A stretch of DNA of 64,000 nt from Juglans regia (taxonomy: Eukaryota; Streptophyta; Magnoliopsida; Fagales; Juglandaceae): positions 14,132,686 to 14,196,685 of the forward strand of contig NC_049909.1 in the NCBI RefSeq assembly GCF_001411555.2, read 5' to 3'. The position numbers and the translations under genes were made by a program. The notes below the pieces were generated by a model. That model was not told the DNA's origin, searched no databases, and was given only the letters and a program-made list of their open reading frames with translations. This document shows, piece after piece, positions 1 to 11,296 of the stretch. Each line of letters opens with the position of its first letter. Within the stretch, counting starts at the first letter, position 1.

Positions 1-1346
1 TCAAATTCATGGTTTGAAGATTCTTCATGTTCATCATCTTCAATCATAACAAATGCCTTACCCGATTTGCAAGAATGCTCTTTACTCCACTTGTCTCCAC
101 ACTTGAAACACAATCCCTTCTTAATTCTCTCTTGAACTTCCTCTCTAGAAAGTTTCTTCACCTTATATGGCTTAGGCTTAGAACCACCTCCACTCTATTT
201 TCAAGGAGTTTTGGTTTGCAAAGTTTTTGAAGCTTTACTCCCTACATCCTTGGAAAACTTTCTCTCTATGGTATTGCACTCTTCAAGGATTTCGGCCATC
301 CTCATGACCTCTTGAATTCTTGTAGGTTGCTTCAACTTAATTATAAATGTACCCACAAGAGCCTCTTCGAACCACCCTCTCACAAAAGTTTGTAATTGTC
401 GAAACTCTTCAATGTAGTGGTGGACTTTGCCTTCTTGCTTCAACTTGGCAAGTTGCACATGATGATTAATGGTGGGTGACGGGCCAAATTTTAATAAAAA
501 TTCTTTTTCAAACGCGGTCCACCCCAATCTCTTCTCATCCTTCTCATATTCATCATGAATCCATCTCTACCATTTGCTAGCTTTCCCTTCCAAGTAAAAA
601 CATATCGTTGATACTTTTTCTCTTCTCGGCACCTCATAAGTGTGGAAGCAGTGATCCACCTTGTCAAACCATTCATATGGATCTCCCCCATTGAACTTAG
701 GGAAGTCCACCTTAGGTCTCTTGGGTCCTCGGTCTTTAGCCCGGTTTCCCCTTCCTCTTCCATGATTGCATCCATTCCTCTCATAAATATTGTGTCTTCT
801 ATCACCACAATTATTATGGACCCAAGGCCTCTCTTCATCATAAGCATAATCGGCCTCATGGCCATCTTCAAATCTTGGCATCTCATACCTCACGTCTTGA
901 TGTCATTCTCTAATGCTCGGGCTTCTATGGTGACTTCCACCTTGAAACCATCTTTCAACCGCAACATTATCATGTTCAACACATCCACCTCTTCTTAACT
1001 CAACTCTTGGTGGCTCTTGTATTGACTCGGACACACTTGTTTCAACACCATCAACAAAAACATCTTGCCTTTGTCCATTAGTCTCATGCCGTGGGGCTTG
1101 GCCTTCAATCATTCTTCTTTCAATTATTTCAATACTTAAATGTGTTTCTCTTCTCATAGTCTCCATGGCTCTTCTATGCTCTTCACTATCTCGAGTATTC
1201 ACATTCAAAGCCATCCTTAATTCGGCCATAGTAGTATTGATCTCACTAAGAATGTCCATGACTTTGGCATTGTGCTCTTCAAGCACCTCAATTCGTTCCC
1301 GATTGGAACTCGTGTTCAACTCGTCTTCTTTATTGCTCTCAGACAT
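1..1346 (-). pseudogene. Ty3/gypsy retrotransposon gag, decayed, continues past window start
   Basis: One minus-strand frame runs from the ATG at 1344-1346 to the window edge. It has an N-terminal coiled-coil-like stretch (IEVLEEHNAKVMDILSEINT), a gag core (FPKFNGGDPYEWFDKVDHCF, then WTAFEKEFLLKFGP) and a zinc knuckle CFKCGDKWSKEHSC near 70-112. This order is typical of plant chromovirus gag. The frame is broken only by in-frame stops at 903-905, 567-569, 201-203 and 195-197. No frameshift is needed, so decay looks like point mutation, consistent with transitions at methylated cytosines. Protease and polymerase regions would lie outside the window. The likely LTR lies upstream on this strand (1347-3658). 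Confidence 0.85.
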
Positions 1347-3658
1347 GGCGCTTGCAAACTAAACACTTGGAACTCTTGCAAACTAGTCTTGCAAACTGAA
1401 TTTTCTGGTTGGAGTAGCTTGGACAACAATGTGCACTCTTCTTGGATGGTAGGAAGGCCTCAGAAAGTCCAACCTTGAGTTGTCCACCTTCATGGGTGGG
1501 CAACCCCTCTTGCACACTCACGGTCCAACCTTGGATCCTCCACCTTCAGGGGTGGTCGATCCCTTCAAGAGCACTACTTCGTCCTCCACCTTAACCCCTA
1601 AACTTCGTATTTCACAATCAACAACAAAAAATAAATGGGATCCAACGAGGGTCTCCCCCAATCAATTCACAAAGTCTTTGGGTTAACGCGTCGTTTACCT
1701 CTCGGAGAAGTTAGAACTTCTCAATAATCACCATCAAATATTCTCTCAACGAAAGCATCAATTAATGTTAGGGACCTCGGTCAAGTCCCTAAACACTATG
1801 ATCTCCACGCCAAGGCTCTCTTTGTGATGACCGAATCTCCGTCCCTCTCTTGCTTGATTCTCGATCAATGGTGGCCAAGATGACCACTTCGGTAAGGTGA
1901 GGTTATGTGTTTAGGCTAGGATTGGTGTATGGAATGGTGGGAAAATGTGATGAAGTGTATGGGGTACAATGGTGTAAGGGGCGCACGACACTAGTGAGGA
2001 ACTAGGGTTGGCGCCACTTGGGAATTAGGTTTAGGGTTTGGAAGATGGTGATGGACGACTAGGGTTGGAATTAGGGTTTTAGAATTAAGGTTTGGTGTTA
2101 GGCGGCTAGGGTTGGACGAGTCGGGTTGTTGAGTGATTTTAGGAAAGTTTCCTAAAATCTTGGAACTCAATTGGGAAGTGTATATGGCCAGCTATGGAAG
2201 ATAAGATGGTCAACTAGGGTTCCTAAAATGTAGGAACATTAGAATGGAAAGTGGAATGTGTGGCTAGGGCAAATCCAAATAAGGCAAGTGATTGTCGAAA
2301 TTTGAATTGGGATTAACAAGGATAATATGTTTCGGCTAGGCAAAAAGATGAAGCAAAACAATTATGGAAAGTTGGCAAACACTATGGTTGGTCGACTTCT
2401 AGGGTTCAATGGATTGGAAGAGCAAATGGATGAAGAACACCAAGTACACAAAGATGAACACTCAAGAACAAAAGTAAAAATACTTAAGAACTTGAATGAA
2501 CAAAGATAACAATTCAACAATTGATTTACGGATTGCACAACTGTTAAATTAACCTCATATATTGATCAAATGATAAAAACAATAATAACATAACTTGGAT
2601 TCACGAATTGCACCAAGTTGCAAGTACAAGATAAATGAATCACACCTATTCAAAGAATTGCAAGATGTGATTCTCTCTTTGGAATTCATGAATTTCACCC
2701 AAAAAGTCCAAGTGCAATGGCACCGGTTTGTGATCTCTCAAACAATAATCCTCCCTCTAAGGTATTTACCAAAAGATTCTAAGGCAAGTGAATGATGTCT
2801 TGTTTATAAGCAATACAAGTTGGAAACTCCCAATAGGTCCCTTGAAAATAAATAAATAAACTAATAAGATAGTGGCATGGACCAAGCTTGGCCTTGGCAT
2901 GCATGGACCCATGGTGGGCTAGGATGGTGCATGGTGGTCTTCGGGCTGATCCATGGCTAGGTGGTGTGGCATGTCTTACTGATGGTGAGCCATGTGTGTG
3001 CGTTGCATGGCCCAGACTAGTGGCCTGGGCGCTGGCTCTGCATGGCCCAAGCTGGTGGCTTGGGCGTTAAGGCTGCAAGGCATGGGCTGGAGTCATGCAC
3101 TGGATGGCATGCCTGGTGGGCATGCCACTAGCCTTGCCTGTAAGGCACGGGTTGGAGCTGTGCGCTGGATGGCATGCCACTAACCTCACTGATGTGCTGT
3201 AGGTGGGCTGGGGCATGCTATTGAGTGGCATGGCCCAGGCTGGAGGCCTTGGCGCTGGCAGTGTTGCGCTGCATGTGGGCGTGCACGCGAGCATGAGGGT
3301 TGCGCGGCGCATGGGCGCGCGCAGGGCACGCGCAGGGCACGCATCGCAAAGTAATGAGTAGGGGCTGCACAATGCCGCGAGTATAGGGGCGCGGAGCAGT
3401 GTTGCGTGCATTTCCATGCGCATGGGCGTGCGACGCATGTCTACACACATGGGCAAGTGCCCACTAACCTCGCTGGCCCGCATGCTGGGCGCCCCGTGTG
3501 TGCCATCGCGCGGGCCAAGGCATGCATGCATGTTGGGCGCCCCGTGCGTGTCACTACATGAGCCAAGGCATGCTTGTGGGCTAGCCAAGAGGCATGTTCC
3601 CATCATGACTAGGGCATGTGCGGCATCTCTAGAGGTAACTTGACATGGGGGTCTAACA
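1347..3658 (-). repeat. Gypsy LTR/leader region with GC-rich internal repeats
   Basis: This non-coding stretch lies between the chromodomain of one gypsy relic and the gag of another, both on the minus strand. On that strand it begins TGTTAGACCCC at 3658, right after a polypurine tract (3659-3672), as a 3' LTR should. I cannot place its inner end; somewhere before the gag ATG at 1346 LTR gives way to leader. Positions 2880-3620 are GC-rich with degenerate repeats built from catggcccaggctggtggc-like units and gcatgc runs; open frames across it are compositional. The pol-LTR-gag order could be a tandem element pair sharing one LTR. Confidence 0.55.
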
Positions 3659-4300
3659 ATCCCCCTCTCTTCAAGTATATCCTTGCCCTCAATAATAAAT
3701 TCAAGAAATCTTTCCCTTATATCATCACAATCTTCCCAAGTAGCCTCTTCTTTTGGAGCTCTACCCCACTTAATCAAAACTTGCCACACACTTTGCTTCT
3801 TTCTTCACCTTGAGATAACCCTATAATTAAGAGCCTCATTTGGTTCTAAGAGCACCTTTATAGCTGTCACAACTTGCTGTCACAAATTCATTCCACGTAT
3901 GGATTGAGCTAGAGTCCATTAACCAACAATACCAAAGAGGGCCTTGCCCTCCATATGAAAAAAAACTATTTGTAGCTTTTGATCATCTAGAGTATTACAG
4001 TAAGAAAATAATTGTTGGGCCCTAAGAACCCACTCCATTGATTCAGAACCATCAAACTTAGAAAAGTCCAACCTAAGAGTCTTAGCTTGAATTCCCCCAT
4101 TTCCATCAACAAAGGATTATTATTGACCTGACCCTTGGGATTAGAGCCTTCTCCAGATTGTTGATTTCCATCCACGACTGCCAACTGATCATAACTGGCG
4201 GCCAAGTTGTTAATTTGTTGTAACACTGCTTCCACCAATTGTCTCTGTTTGTCTTGTTCTTCTCACAGGTGTACAGTTTCCCCCTTTAGAGTGGACATAG
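3659..4300 (-). pseudogene. Gypsy relic: gag fragment joined to integrase chromodomain
   Basis: From about 4270 down to 3870 the minus strand encodes a gag stretch (NLAASYDQLAVVDGNQQ, later QKLQIVFFHMEGKALF) with frameshifts. It then passes directly into the C-terminal end of a gypsy polyprotein (3830-3660), with a chromodomain signature WQVLIKWGRAPKEEATWED followed by an acidic tail. Protease, reverse transcriptase, RNase H and the integrase core are missing, so a large internal deletion fused the two ends. A stop separates the halves near 3800. The chromodomain end abuts a polypurine tract and LTR start at 3658. Confidence 0.75.
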
Positions 4301-4301
4301 C

Positions 4302-5878
4302 TGATAAGTGTGTTTTTTAATTACTCTTTTATTTATGAAATGTGTCAATTTCTTTAAATTCTATTGATTTTTATTTTATTTCTATATATTTTTCTTTATT
4401 TTCTTGGATTTGAATGAATGAGAAGATTTAGTGCCAAAGGAGAGCTTTTTGGTACAAAATAAGAGACTACGGATCCAGACCGATGGGAGATGATAATATC
4501 TGAAGAGAGTCGAGGAGATTTAGGCGAGGAGACCTGATGGCGACCAGACTTTCCGACAAGACTTCGGGCAGTTAGATTGGGCGACGAGTCTAAAAGACCA
4601 ACTTAAAATATCAACCTAAACAACATCGTGAGCAATAACTAACAAAGGTTTTGAAAGTAATTTGGATCAACAAAAAGAGAAAGAAATCACAGAAAGAATC
4701 CACAAGAAGTCCAAGTTCGAAACGCGCTAGGAGACAAACTGAACATACTTTAGTGTTTTTATCATAACTTTCTACTCACATATCCGATTGATGCAATTCT
4801 TGATGGGTTGGAAAGATATCTCAAAGGGCTACACATTTACCTCTAATAAGAATTTCTAAATTCTAAATTCTGAAACTCGTACGAGGCTGCCAATATAGAT
4901 CCTAAACGTTAGGTGATGTTTTAGGCGGGAATCATGAAAACGTTAGAGTTTCTTTTCTACCATATATAAGTATATCATTAGCACGAAATTGGGGGAGAGA
5001 GTCTGATTTTTGGAGTCCAAAAGTCCAGAGTCCAATTTCTTAGTTTTTGTTTTTATTCTTTAAGTTTCTTTCAAGGAGATGGATCTGGAGAGTAGAGGCA
5101 ATAACCGTATGTTTCATCAACTGACTCCAATTGAGAACACTTGTTCTATTCTTTTTCTTTTCAGTGTCATTATGAACTAATTTTATTTTCTAGAACTTTA
5201 ATGTAGTCTAGTCTTGAACACACAATTTATATTCTAAGTTATTTTATTTTTAATATTTCCATGATTGAGTGTTTATTTATTGTTTGTAATGCTTGCAATT
5301 TTCTAACTAATTATTGTTCGATCTATTGAATCTCAATGAGACCGAGAGGTAATTTGTGATTAAGAGATCTAGGATTAAATACCATTAGTTGAGTGAAAGT
5401 ATAGATACTTTATTGTGATTAATGTGATTTTCAAGAAAGATCCAAAGAACTTAATGAGTCGCAAATTAGTTAAATTCATATAGAGATATGATGGGTTATT
5501 AGTTGGAGATATTTTTAATATTATTTGAGGGAAGATATTGAATAGTTAAGAGAATTTTATCATCAACTTAGAATAATTAGAATTCTATAACAAGGAAAAA
5601 TATATTGTGTGAGATTTGTTATGTGAAATCAAACGCTCTAGATTTATTCTTATTATATTTACAATCTTAGATTTTAAGCTTTTTTATTCTTAAATTTATT
5701 TTTGTTAAGTATTTCAATTTAATTTAGAATCTTTCCATTTTTTCGGTTTTCTAAATAGTAATTAATTTAGTAAATTTCAGTACTCAATAACAAAAATTAT
5801 TCTATGTGGGTTCGACATCCGTTTTCTTTAAAATATTTTACTACTTGTTATGATTTTGTACACTTACAAATATTTTCA
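4302..5878. repeat. LTR-like block of an LTR retrotransposon (solo LTR candidate)
   Basis: The block starts TGATAAGTGTG and ends ...ACTTACAAATATTTTCA. It holds a TATA-like catatataagtat at about 4960 and the segment tgggttcgacatccg near its end, which I associate with the 3' edge of long plant LTRs. No coding potential is visible. The left flank is the gypsy gag relic and the right flank a copia gag relic, and I find no convincing target duplication, so the edges, especially the right one, are uncertain by tens of bases. Confidence 0.5.
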
Positions 5879-5885
5879 GCATAAT

Positions 5886-6690
5886 AATAGCTTCTACAAG
5901 TTGAGCATGGTGGGTACCCTTGATGTGATGAAGCTATTGTTATGCTCAAAATACCTGATTTCGCAATCTCTCTTGATGTGGCCTGGCTTTCCACAACTCC
6001 AGCAAGTGATCTGCTGCCCAGATCTCATCTTGCTCTTGCCCCTGCCCCTGTTCTTGGAGCTTGATTTGTCATATCTTCTGCTCCGATTGTAAACATTCAA
6101 GGCCAATCCCGAGCTCGAGAACTCACCAGAGTCTCTTCTACATATCTCTTCTTCAAGAATTATGTCACGTATGTCATCGTAATTCAGTTTCATCTTACTG
6201 GTTGAACTACTCACTGCCATCCTCATGGCCTTCCAACTATTTGACATCGATGCTAACAGAATCAACACTCTGATCTAATCATCAAACTCAATCTCTCCAG
6301 AAAACAATTGATTTGTGATCATATTAAAGTCATTCAAGTGTTGACTTGGGCCACAAACATACATTTTGGCATCTTCATATTGAACAACTTCTTCATCAAA
6401 TTAACCTTATTATTTGTTGATGACTTTTCATACATACTTGACAAAGCCGCTATGAGATCCGCTGAATAACCCTTAGAACCTGTCGATCCAACAGATTCCA
6501 CTTAGCATCGTCTATGCTCTTCGGTTTCTTTCCCAATAGTAGAAGATGGAGTCTCTTCCTATAGAGATAGTCATCGATTTGCATCCTCTAATACCTGAAG
6601 TCAGTGCCATCGAATTGCTCTATCCGGGTGCTTTTAATTTGTCTCCAACCATCATTCTCCTTCGGACCCAAACCTGACTCTAATACCAGT
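5886..6690 (-). pseudogene. Ty1/copia gag with zinc knuckle and primer-binding site
   Basis: The minus strand encodes a copia gag (UBN2-type). A frameshifted N-terminal half lies at about 6640-6270 (RKRLHLLLLGKKPKSIDDAK). The rest is in one frame at 6268-5894, with LILLASMSNSWKAMRMAVSS and the CCHC knuckle CWSCGKPGHIKRDC. On this strand tggtattagagt at 6677-6688 closely matches the initiator-tRNA-Met primer site TGGTATCAGAGC and sits just after the LTR end at 6691. Protease, integrase and RT are absent; the gag stops against the LTR-like block at about 5880. Confidence 0.8.
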
Positions 6691-7172
6691 TGTTTTAATT
6701 TTATTTATCAAGACAATTTTCTACCAAATGGTGGGGTAGATTGCAAATTTTTAATAGTTTAAGAAGATAATTACCAAAATTAAGCATTTTGGAAATGACT
6801 ATAAACTTGATGGTATGTTGAGATAGTCTCTATATTTATGAGTTAATTCAATTTTTAAATTGGTGTGTAGAGTACATAACTTAAATAGTAAAATTTGATT
6901 TGTAAGATTTAAATTTAAAAATTTATATTTCAAATCAAATTATATCGTATAAATATTTTATTAGATGTACTCTACACACCGACTTGATATTAGAATTCTT
7001 CCTATATTTATTCCTTAAAAACACGCATTTCACACAAATTTTATTTAAGGTAATTCTTATATCTATCAACTTACTTTCATAAATACCAACACAAATTACA
7101 TCCCAACAAAATTTTATTAATATAATTTCTCTTTTTCATTATTGTTTCACAAAAACCAATCACTCTAACCCA
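6691..7172. repeat. Copia 5' LTR remnant with a fold-back MITE
   Basis: The copia LTR edge is at 6691 (plus-strand TGTTTTAATT), next to the primer-binding site; its other edge is unclear. Within AT-rich DNA, a perfect 14-bp inverted repeat (ggtgtgtagagtac at 6862-6875 and its reverse complement at 6967-6980) marks a fold-back element. Diverged relatives appear near 32,400-32,570 and 42,940-43,070. The rest up to 7172 is AT-rich with nothing else I can support. Confidence 0.5.
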
Positions 7173-7181
7173 ATGAATCAA

Positions 7182-7353
7182 GAGAAATTCTATTTGCAGT
7201 CCTTACTTGGAGACTGCATGTGCAGGCCCTTCATTAAATGAGAAAAAATATCATTTTAAGAGGGATAGATTTGTAATTTTTAAAAAAATTAAAGATAAAA
7301 TTACCTAGGCTTGTATTGCAGTCCCTAAATGGGGACTGTATCTAGCATTTCTC
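7182..7353. mobile_element. 172-bp MITE, Mutator-type, with perfect 9-bp target duplication
   Basis: The element begins GAGAAATTCTA and ends in the inverted match TAGCATTTCTC. The inverted arms continue inward (tgcagtccttacttgg against ccctaaatggggactg). It is flanked on both sides by the identical 9-mer atgaatcaa (7173-7181 and 7354-7362). A 9-bp duplication is the hallmark of Mutator-like insertions. There is no coding capacity. It lies about 320 bp upstream of the CPI1 reading frame, so it may sit in that gene's promoter. Confidence 0.85.
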
Positions 7354-7362
7354 ATGAATCAA

Positions 7363-7668
7363 TGCTAGTTTGGTGAATAACTAGGGATAGGAAGCCTACT
7401 TTCACTAACCTTTGGACATCTTCTTCTGTACACTTCAATCTAATAATCTCAGTCAGTGTACCGCAGTTCACATCCTGCTTAGTGCTTAACGACACCAACA
7501 CTGCAGCCAGTTCCAATACCCAGATCCGAATACCCAAAATGGGCGGTAATTTCCGCAATCCCCTTCCCTTCAACTTCTTTGCCATCTCTCTCACTGAATT
7601 AATATTCCAGGGTTGGTTTATGCTGATCCCAGCCTAATGAAACAACTTCCGTTTGGCAATTGGTTTAT
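7363..7668. promoter_or_regulatory. Upstream region of CPI1 (putative promoter / 5' leader)
   Basis: This stretch lies between the MITE and the first CPI1 exon. An antisense reading frame of 80 codons (7594-7352) covers most of it, but I recognise no family and it runs into the MITE target duplication, so I do not call it a gene. A TATA-like ggtttatatagg occurs at 7662-7673, overlapping the start of the CPI1-encoding frame, which is odd for a promoter of that exon. Confidence 0.3.
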
Positions 7669-10600
7669 ATAGGTGCGGAATCGGAGTCGGAACCCGCTTA
7701 TCCGTATTCGAGCTTATGGCTCGCTCCTGACCAGAGCAAGCGATGGGGCGAGCTATTCTTCCTCTGCTACACTCCCTTCTGGCTCACCCTCTGCCTAGGG
7801 ATCGTCGTACCGTACAAGCTCTACGAGGTTTTGAACCTTCTAATCATTGCCGAACAATTCCATTCCATGTTTATACGTATTTTTCGATATTAATCTAAGT
7901 TGCATTTTGCATATGATTAAAAATGGAAGTAATGGGCTTTTAGTCAACTCGGGCGTTGTCCATTTTTAGTCTCTCTCTCGCTCTTTCTCAGTGATAATCT
8001 ATCAAACTTTCTTTGAAAAGAACCATTTGGTGATTGACAGAGCTTTACCGAATTGGAGTATCTAGTTCTGGGTTTGATTTCGGCAGTTCCTTCGTTCTTG
8101 ATACCGGTGCTATTTGTTGGAAAGGTACACTCTTGACTTTATTTCCCCAATTTTGAATTACTTTTTTTATGTGTACATTCTTCATTTAACCACATAAAAT
8201 GATCTTCCCTCCTTTTTAGTGGAGAAATCTATTGAAAATGGTTGCTGGGCTACACATCACAGTTGCTTTTATCATCTTTATAATATTAGCTGAGGTAATA
8301 TCTTTGTTCTAGATGAAATTGCACAGGCCGATCAAATTCAGGTTTACGTAGGGAATAAATTGTTTTTTTGTTGACTTCTCATTTGTAAGCTTTCGTTTTC
8401 AAAAATCTAATAAAAGCTAGGTTAACTGTCACTTAGGCTAAAAAGCAGTAGGGAATGGTAGTTGGTTGCTCAAAGCCGTCTTTTGGTGGTTGCAATGCCT
8501 AATGGAGGTAAACCATAATCTTTTTTGTGCTCATATTTTTTTTCTTGGGTGTTTTTTTGCAGGCTGATGGACTTATATTTTGGAAGGATCGTTATTGGGT
8601 CAAGGCAAGTTTTTTTCTTGTTTGGTTATACTTGTCATGTTAATGAAAAAGGTTACAGAACAATGAATATTGTATCTGAGTCATGCATCTTTTGGACTAC
8701 CTGTGATTTATTTTCATAAATGATATTCTTTTTTGATGAACTTGCCTTAAATTTTTGTAAGCTTGTATTTGCACTTGATATGAATATGTAAAGTTAAATA
8801 CGTGCTTAGCTTGCATTCCTTTCGAAGATGACTTTTAGCCATATTTTCTGATAGAATTGTATGATCACGCCATGATAAAAGTATCAGCTGTTTCCTCTCC
8901 TGTCTCTCTTATCTTTGGCAGCCAGTAGTTGATAGAAGAATTTGAGAAGAATATCTAACAGCAGGGATTTCAAATTTTGATGTGATTATCAAGGGAACCC
9001 TTACAATTAAACATATTGAGCACAAATAGTTTTTAATGTAATGATTTGGTGAAATATGTTTGTGTTGGGTTAATACTTTCAAGCTCTTTTTTAGAGTTAG
9101 AGCTTTTAATCGGACTAAGGAAAATTACATGAAAATGTTGTTTGTATATGTTATTTCAATGCGTTGAGTTGTCAGAGATAAATTGTCTTGTCACTGATAA
9201 GTAATTGCCATATAGCGGATGGGAAATAATGTCATTGAACACGCAAACACTTTGATCAGACTATAAGCTGGATTGATTTAATGAGTACACGCCATGGCCA
9301 GGTTTATACAAGAATTCTTTGGCATTTGAATGGTGGTTATCACTCATCTGCTTATTATAATTATTCAATCCGCTCTAATTGCATACATGCCTCGTAATAA
9401 GGTAGCCCGAAGATTCATTCTTGTATTACACTTGTTCTTTGTATTAAACTTAAAACTTATCTTCCTGGCAGGCCAGCCTCTGGATTATAATCTTTAGCTA
9501 TGTGGGGAATTACTTTTGGACCCACTATTTCTTCACAGTTTTGGGGGCTTCTTATACCTTTCCATCATGGAAGATGAACAATGTAAGCCACGAAACAGAA
9601 AATCGTCTGACTACATATTATCGTTTCTAAAAATTAATTTGTTTCTTTGCAGGTACCACACACAACTTTCCTTCTCACACATGTTTGCTTTCTGTTTTAT
9701 CACGTTACATCGAACATAACACTTCGCCGACTACGGCATTTTGTTGCTGACTTTCCAGAGAAAGTTCAATGGATTACTGAGGCTGCATGGATTTTGGCAC
9801 TTGCCTATTTCATAGCATACCTCGAGACTTTAGCCATTTCCAATGTATGTTATGACACTGTTTTCGCTCCATTTTATTATCAAGATCTTTCATCTAACCT
9901 TACATAGATTTGGAATATATGCAACCTTGGAATGTGAGTGGGTTAAAGGTAGATAAATTAGAATGTTGCAATATTACCAGGACTTTTTGGAGGCATTATA
10001 TCTTCACAATGCACATTATCTACAGCCTTATCAATGGTATCAAGAATCTAAGAATCCAAACCCACTGAATATGATTACTAGCGAAATTGCTTGTCGGGTA
10101 AGTTCCGACCTGCACGAGAGGCATAACGATCTGGGCACGGTCTCGGAGAGAGACTTGGTGAAATAGACATGTCTGTGAAGATGCTGACTACCTGCACTTG
10201 GACAGAAAGACCCTATGAAGCTTGGCTGTTCCCTGGGATTGGCTTTGGTACCCCTACGAAAAAGAAATCCTTAAAATACTGATAGATGCTCATCAACACA
10301 CAGATGGTAGGCTAACTACATACGTTGTCCACCCCACCTTGGTAGTTCATGTTTCGCGAAGCTCGTGGGCGGCAAAAGGACTCCAACCAACGAGCTACAG
10401 GAGCAAGCCACCAGCTACAGGAGAACCAGGAACGGAGAGCTTCTCCCCCCCCCTCTCCCGCCTGACTCTTTGGTCTTAAGAATGCTGGTTTTAAGCGGTA
10501 TTGGGCATCAAAATTTGGATATTTGTAGATCAGGAAGAATATACCTATATTGAGGAAACACTTTCTTGTTTATTCTTTTCATTACTCTTATGAAAGTCTA

Positions 10601-11296
10601 CAACTTGTATAAAAAAACTACTATGAAAATCTACAATGCATAGAGAATGATCCTTTATGTTGAATATGTGCAGTTCCCTTATTATGAATTTGTGGATCGT
10701 TCATCCATGTACAAAGTTGGGTCCTTATTTTATGCCATCTACTTCATTGTGAGCTTCCCCATGTTTCTGAGGTAGGGATTTAACTACTAGTCAATTTGAA
10801 CTGTTTAAGGTTTCCTTCTTCTCTAAGACTTGCATAAATTCATTATCTGATCACATTGCTAGAAATAGGAATGTCTTCCTCGCCTTGACTAATGTGAGTG
10901 CACATTCTGGAAAATGTCCTCTATTTATCTGAAGTGGAAAGAATACCATAGTGTAGAATATACCTTACATATCTATAGGTATATCCATGCCCAGATCGCT
11001 AGAAAAAATTTATACATGGGATTCTCTTAAAAAAATTACATATTATTCTCACCTATCAACATTATATTTGCCTTTCCTGATGGTAATTCATCTACATGTG
11101 CAGAATTGATGAGAAACCAGGTGATCCGTGGGACTTACCCAGAGTGGCTGTTGATGCTCTGGGTGCTGCAATGCTGGTTACAATAATACTTGATTTGTGG
11201 CGCCTGTTTCTGGGACCAATTGTTCCCATGTCGGAGTCAAAACAGTGCCTTCAACCTGGACTGCCATGGTTTCCAGGACATGCCAATGAAACTTGA
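7669..11296 (+). CDS. CPI1: Cycloeucalenol cycloisomerase (cyclopropylsterol isomerase), seven exons
   Basis: This gene opens the 9beta,19-cyclopropane ring of cycloeucalenol to give obtusifoliol, a plant-specific step of sterol synthesis in the ER membrane. Exons read by eye: 7669-7827, 8041-8124, 8563-8604, 9472-9582, 9653-9844, 10674-10771 and 11104-11296, giving about 292 residues against about 280 for the family. Diagnostic stretches are SKRWGELFFL and YTPFWLTLCLGIVVPYKLYE (exon 1), FWKDRYWVK (exon 3), SYVGNYFWTHYFF (exon 4), ITLRRLRH and YFIAYLETLAISN (exon 5) and VDALGAAMLVTIILDLWRLF (exon 7), with several hydrophobic membrane segments. All frames join without a stop. Intron 3 uses a GC donor (AAG|GCAAGT); the others are GT-AG. 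No in-frame ATG precedes exon 1 (stop at 7624-7626); the expected start position reads ATA (7669-7671), so either the start codon is mutated or a further 5' exon exists. Confidence 0.92.
10080..10249 (+). other. Nuclear plastid DNA: fragment of chloroplast 23S rRNA inside CPI1 intron 5
   Basis: About 170 bp match the bacterial-type 23S rRNA found in plastids, with landmarks cttgtcgggtaagttccgac, aacgatctgggcac, gaaatagacatgtctgtgaa and gacagaaagaccctatgaag. This is the plastid form and not the mitochondrial 26S, which differs through this stretch. It is a few percent diverged and cannot be functional. It sits between exons 5 and 6. The DNA on either side (9960-10075 and 10250-10560) may be part of the same organellar insert, but I cannot assign it. 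Confidence 0.85.

Noticed and set aside
3067..3600. Long minus-strand frame with Ala/Arg/His-rich product
   Set aside because: Only its first part is a chromodomain; the remainder is GC-rich LTR repeat read through, with no family features.
7352..7594. 80-codon antisense frame upstream of CPI1
   Set aside because: No recognisable family, runs into the MITE target duplication, and no splice or promoter support.
10330..10480. Second organellar fragment in CPI1 intron 5
   Set aside because: Suggestive composition and repeated agctacaggag words, but I could not match it confidently to a plastid or mitochondrial gene.
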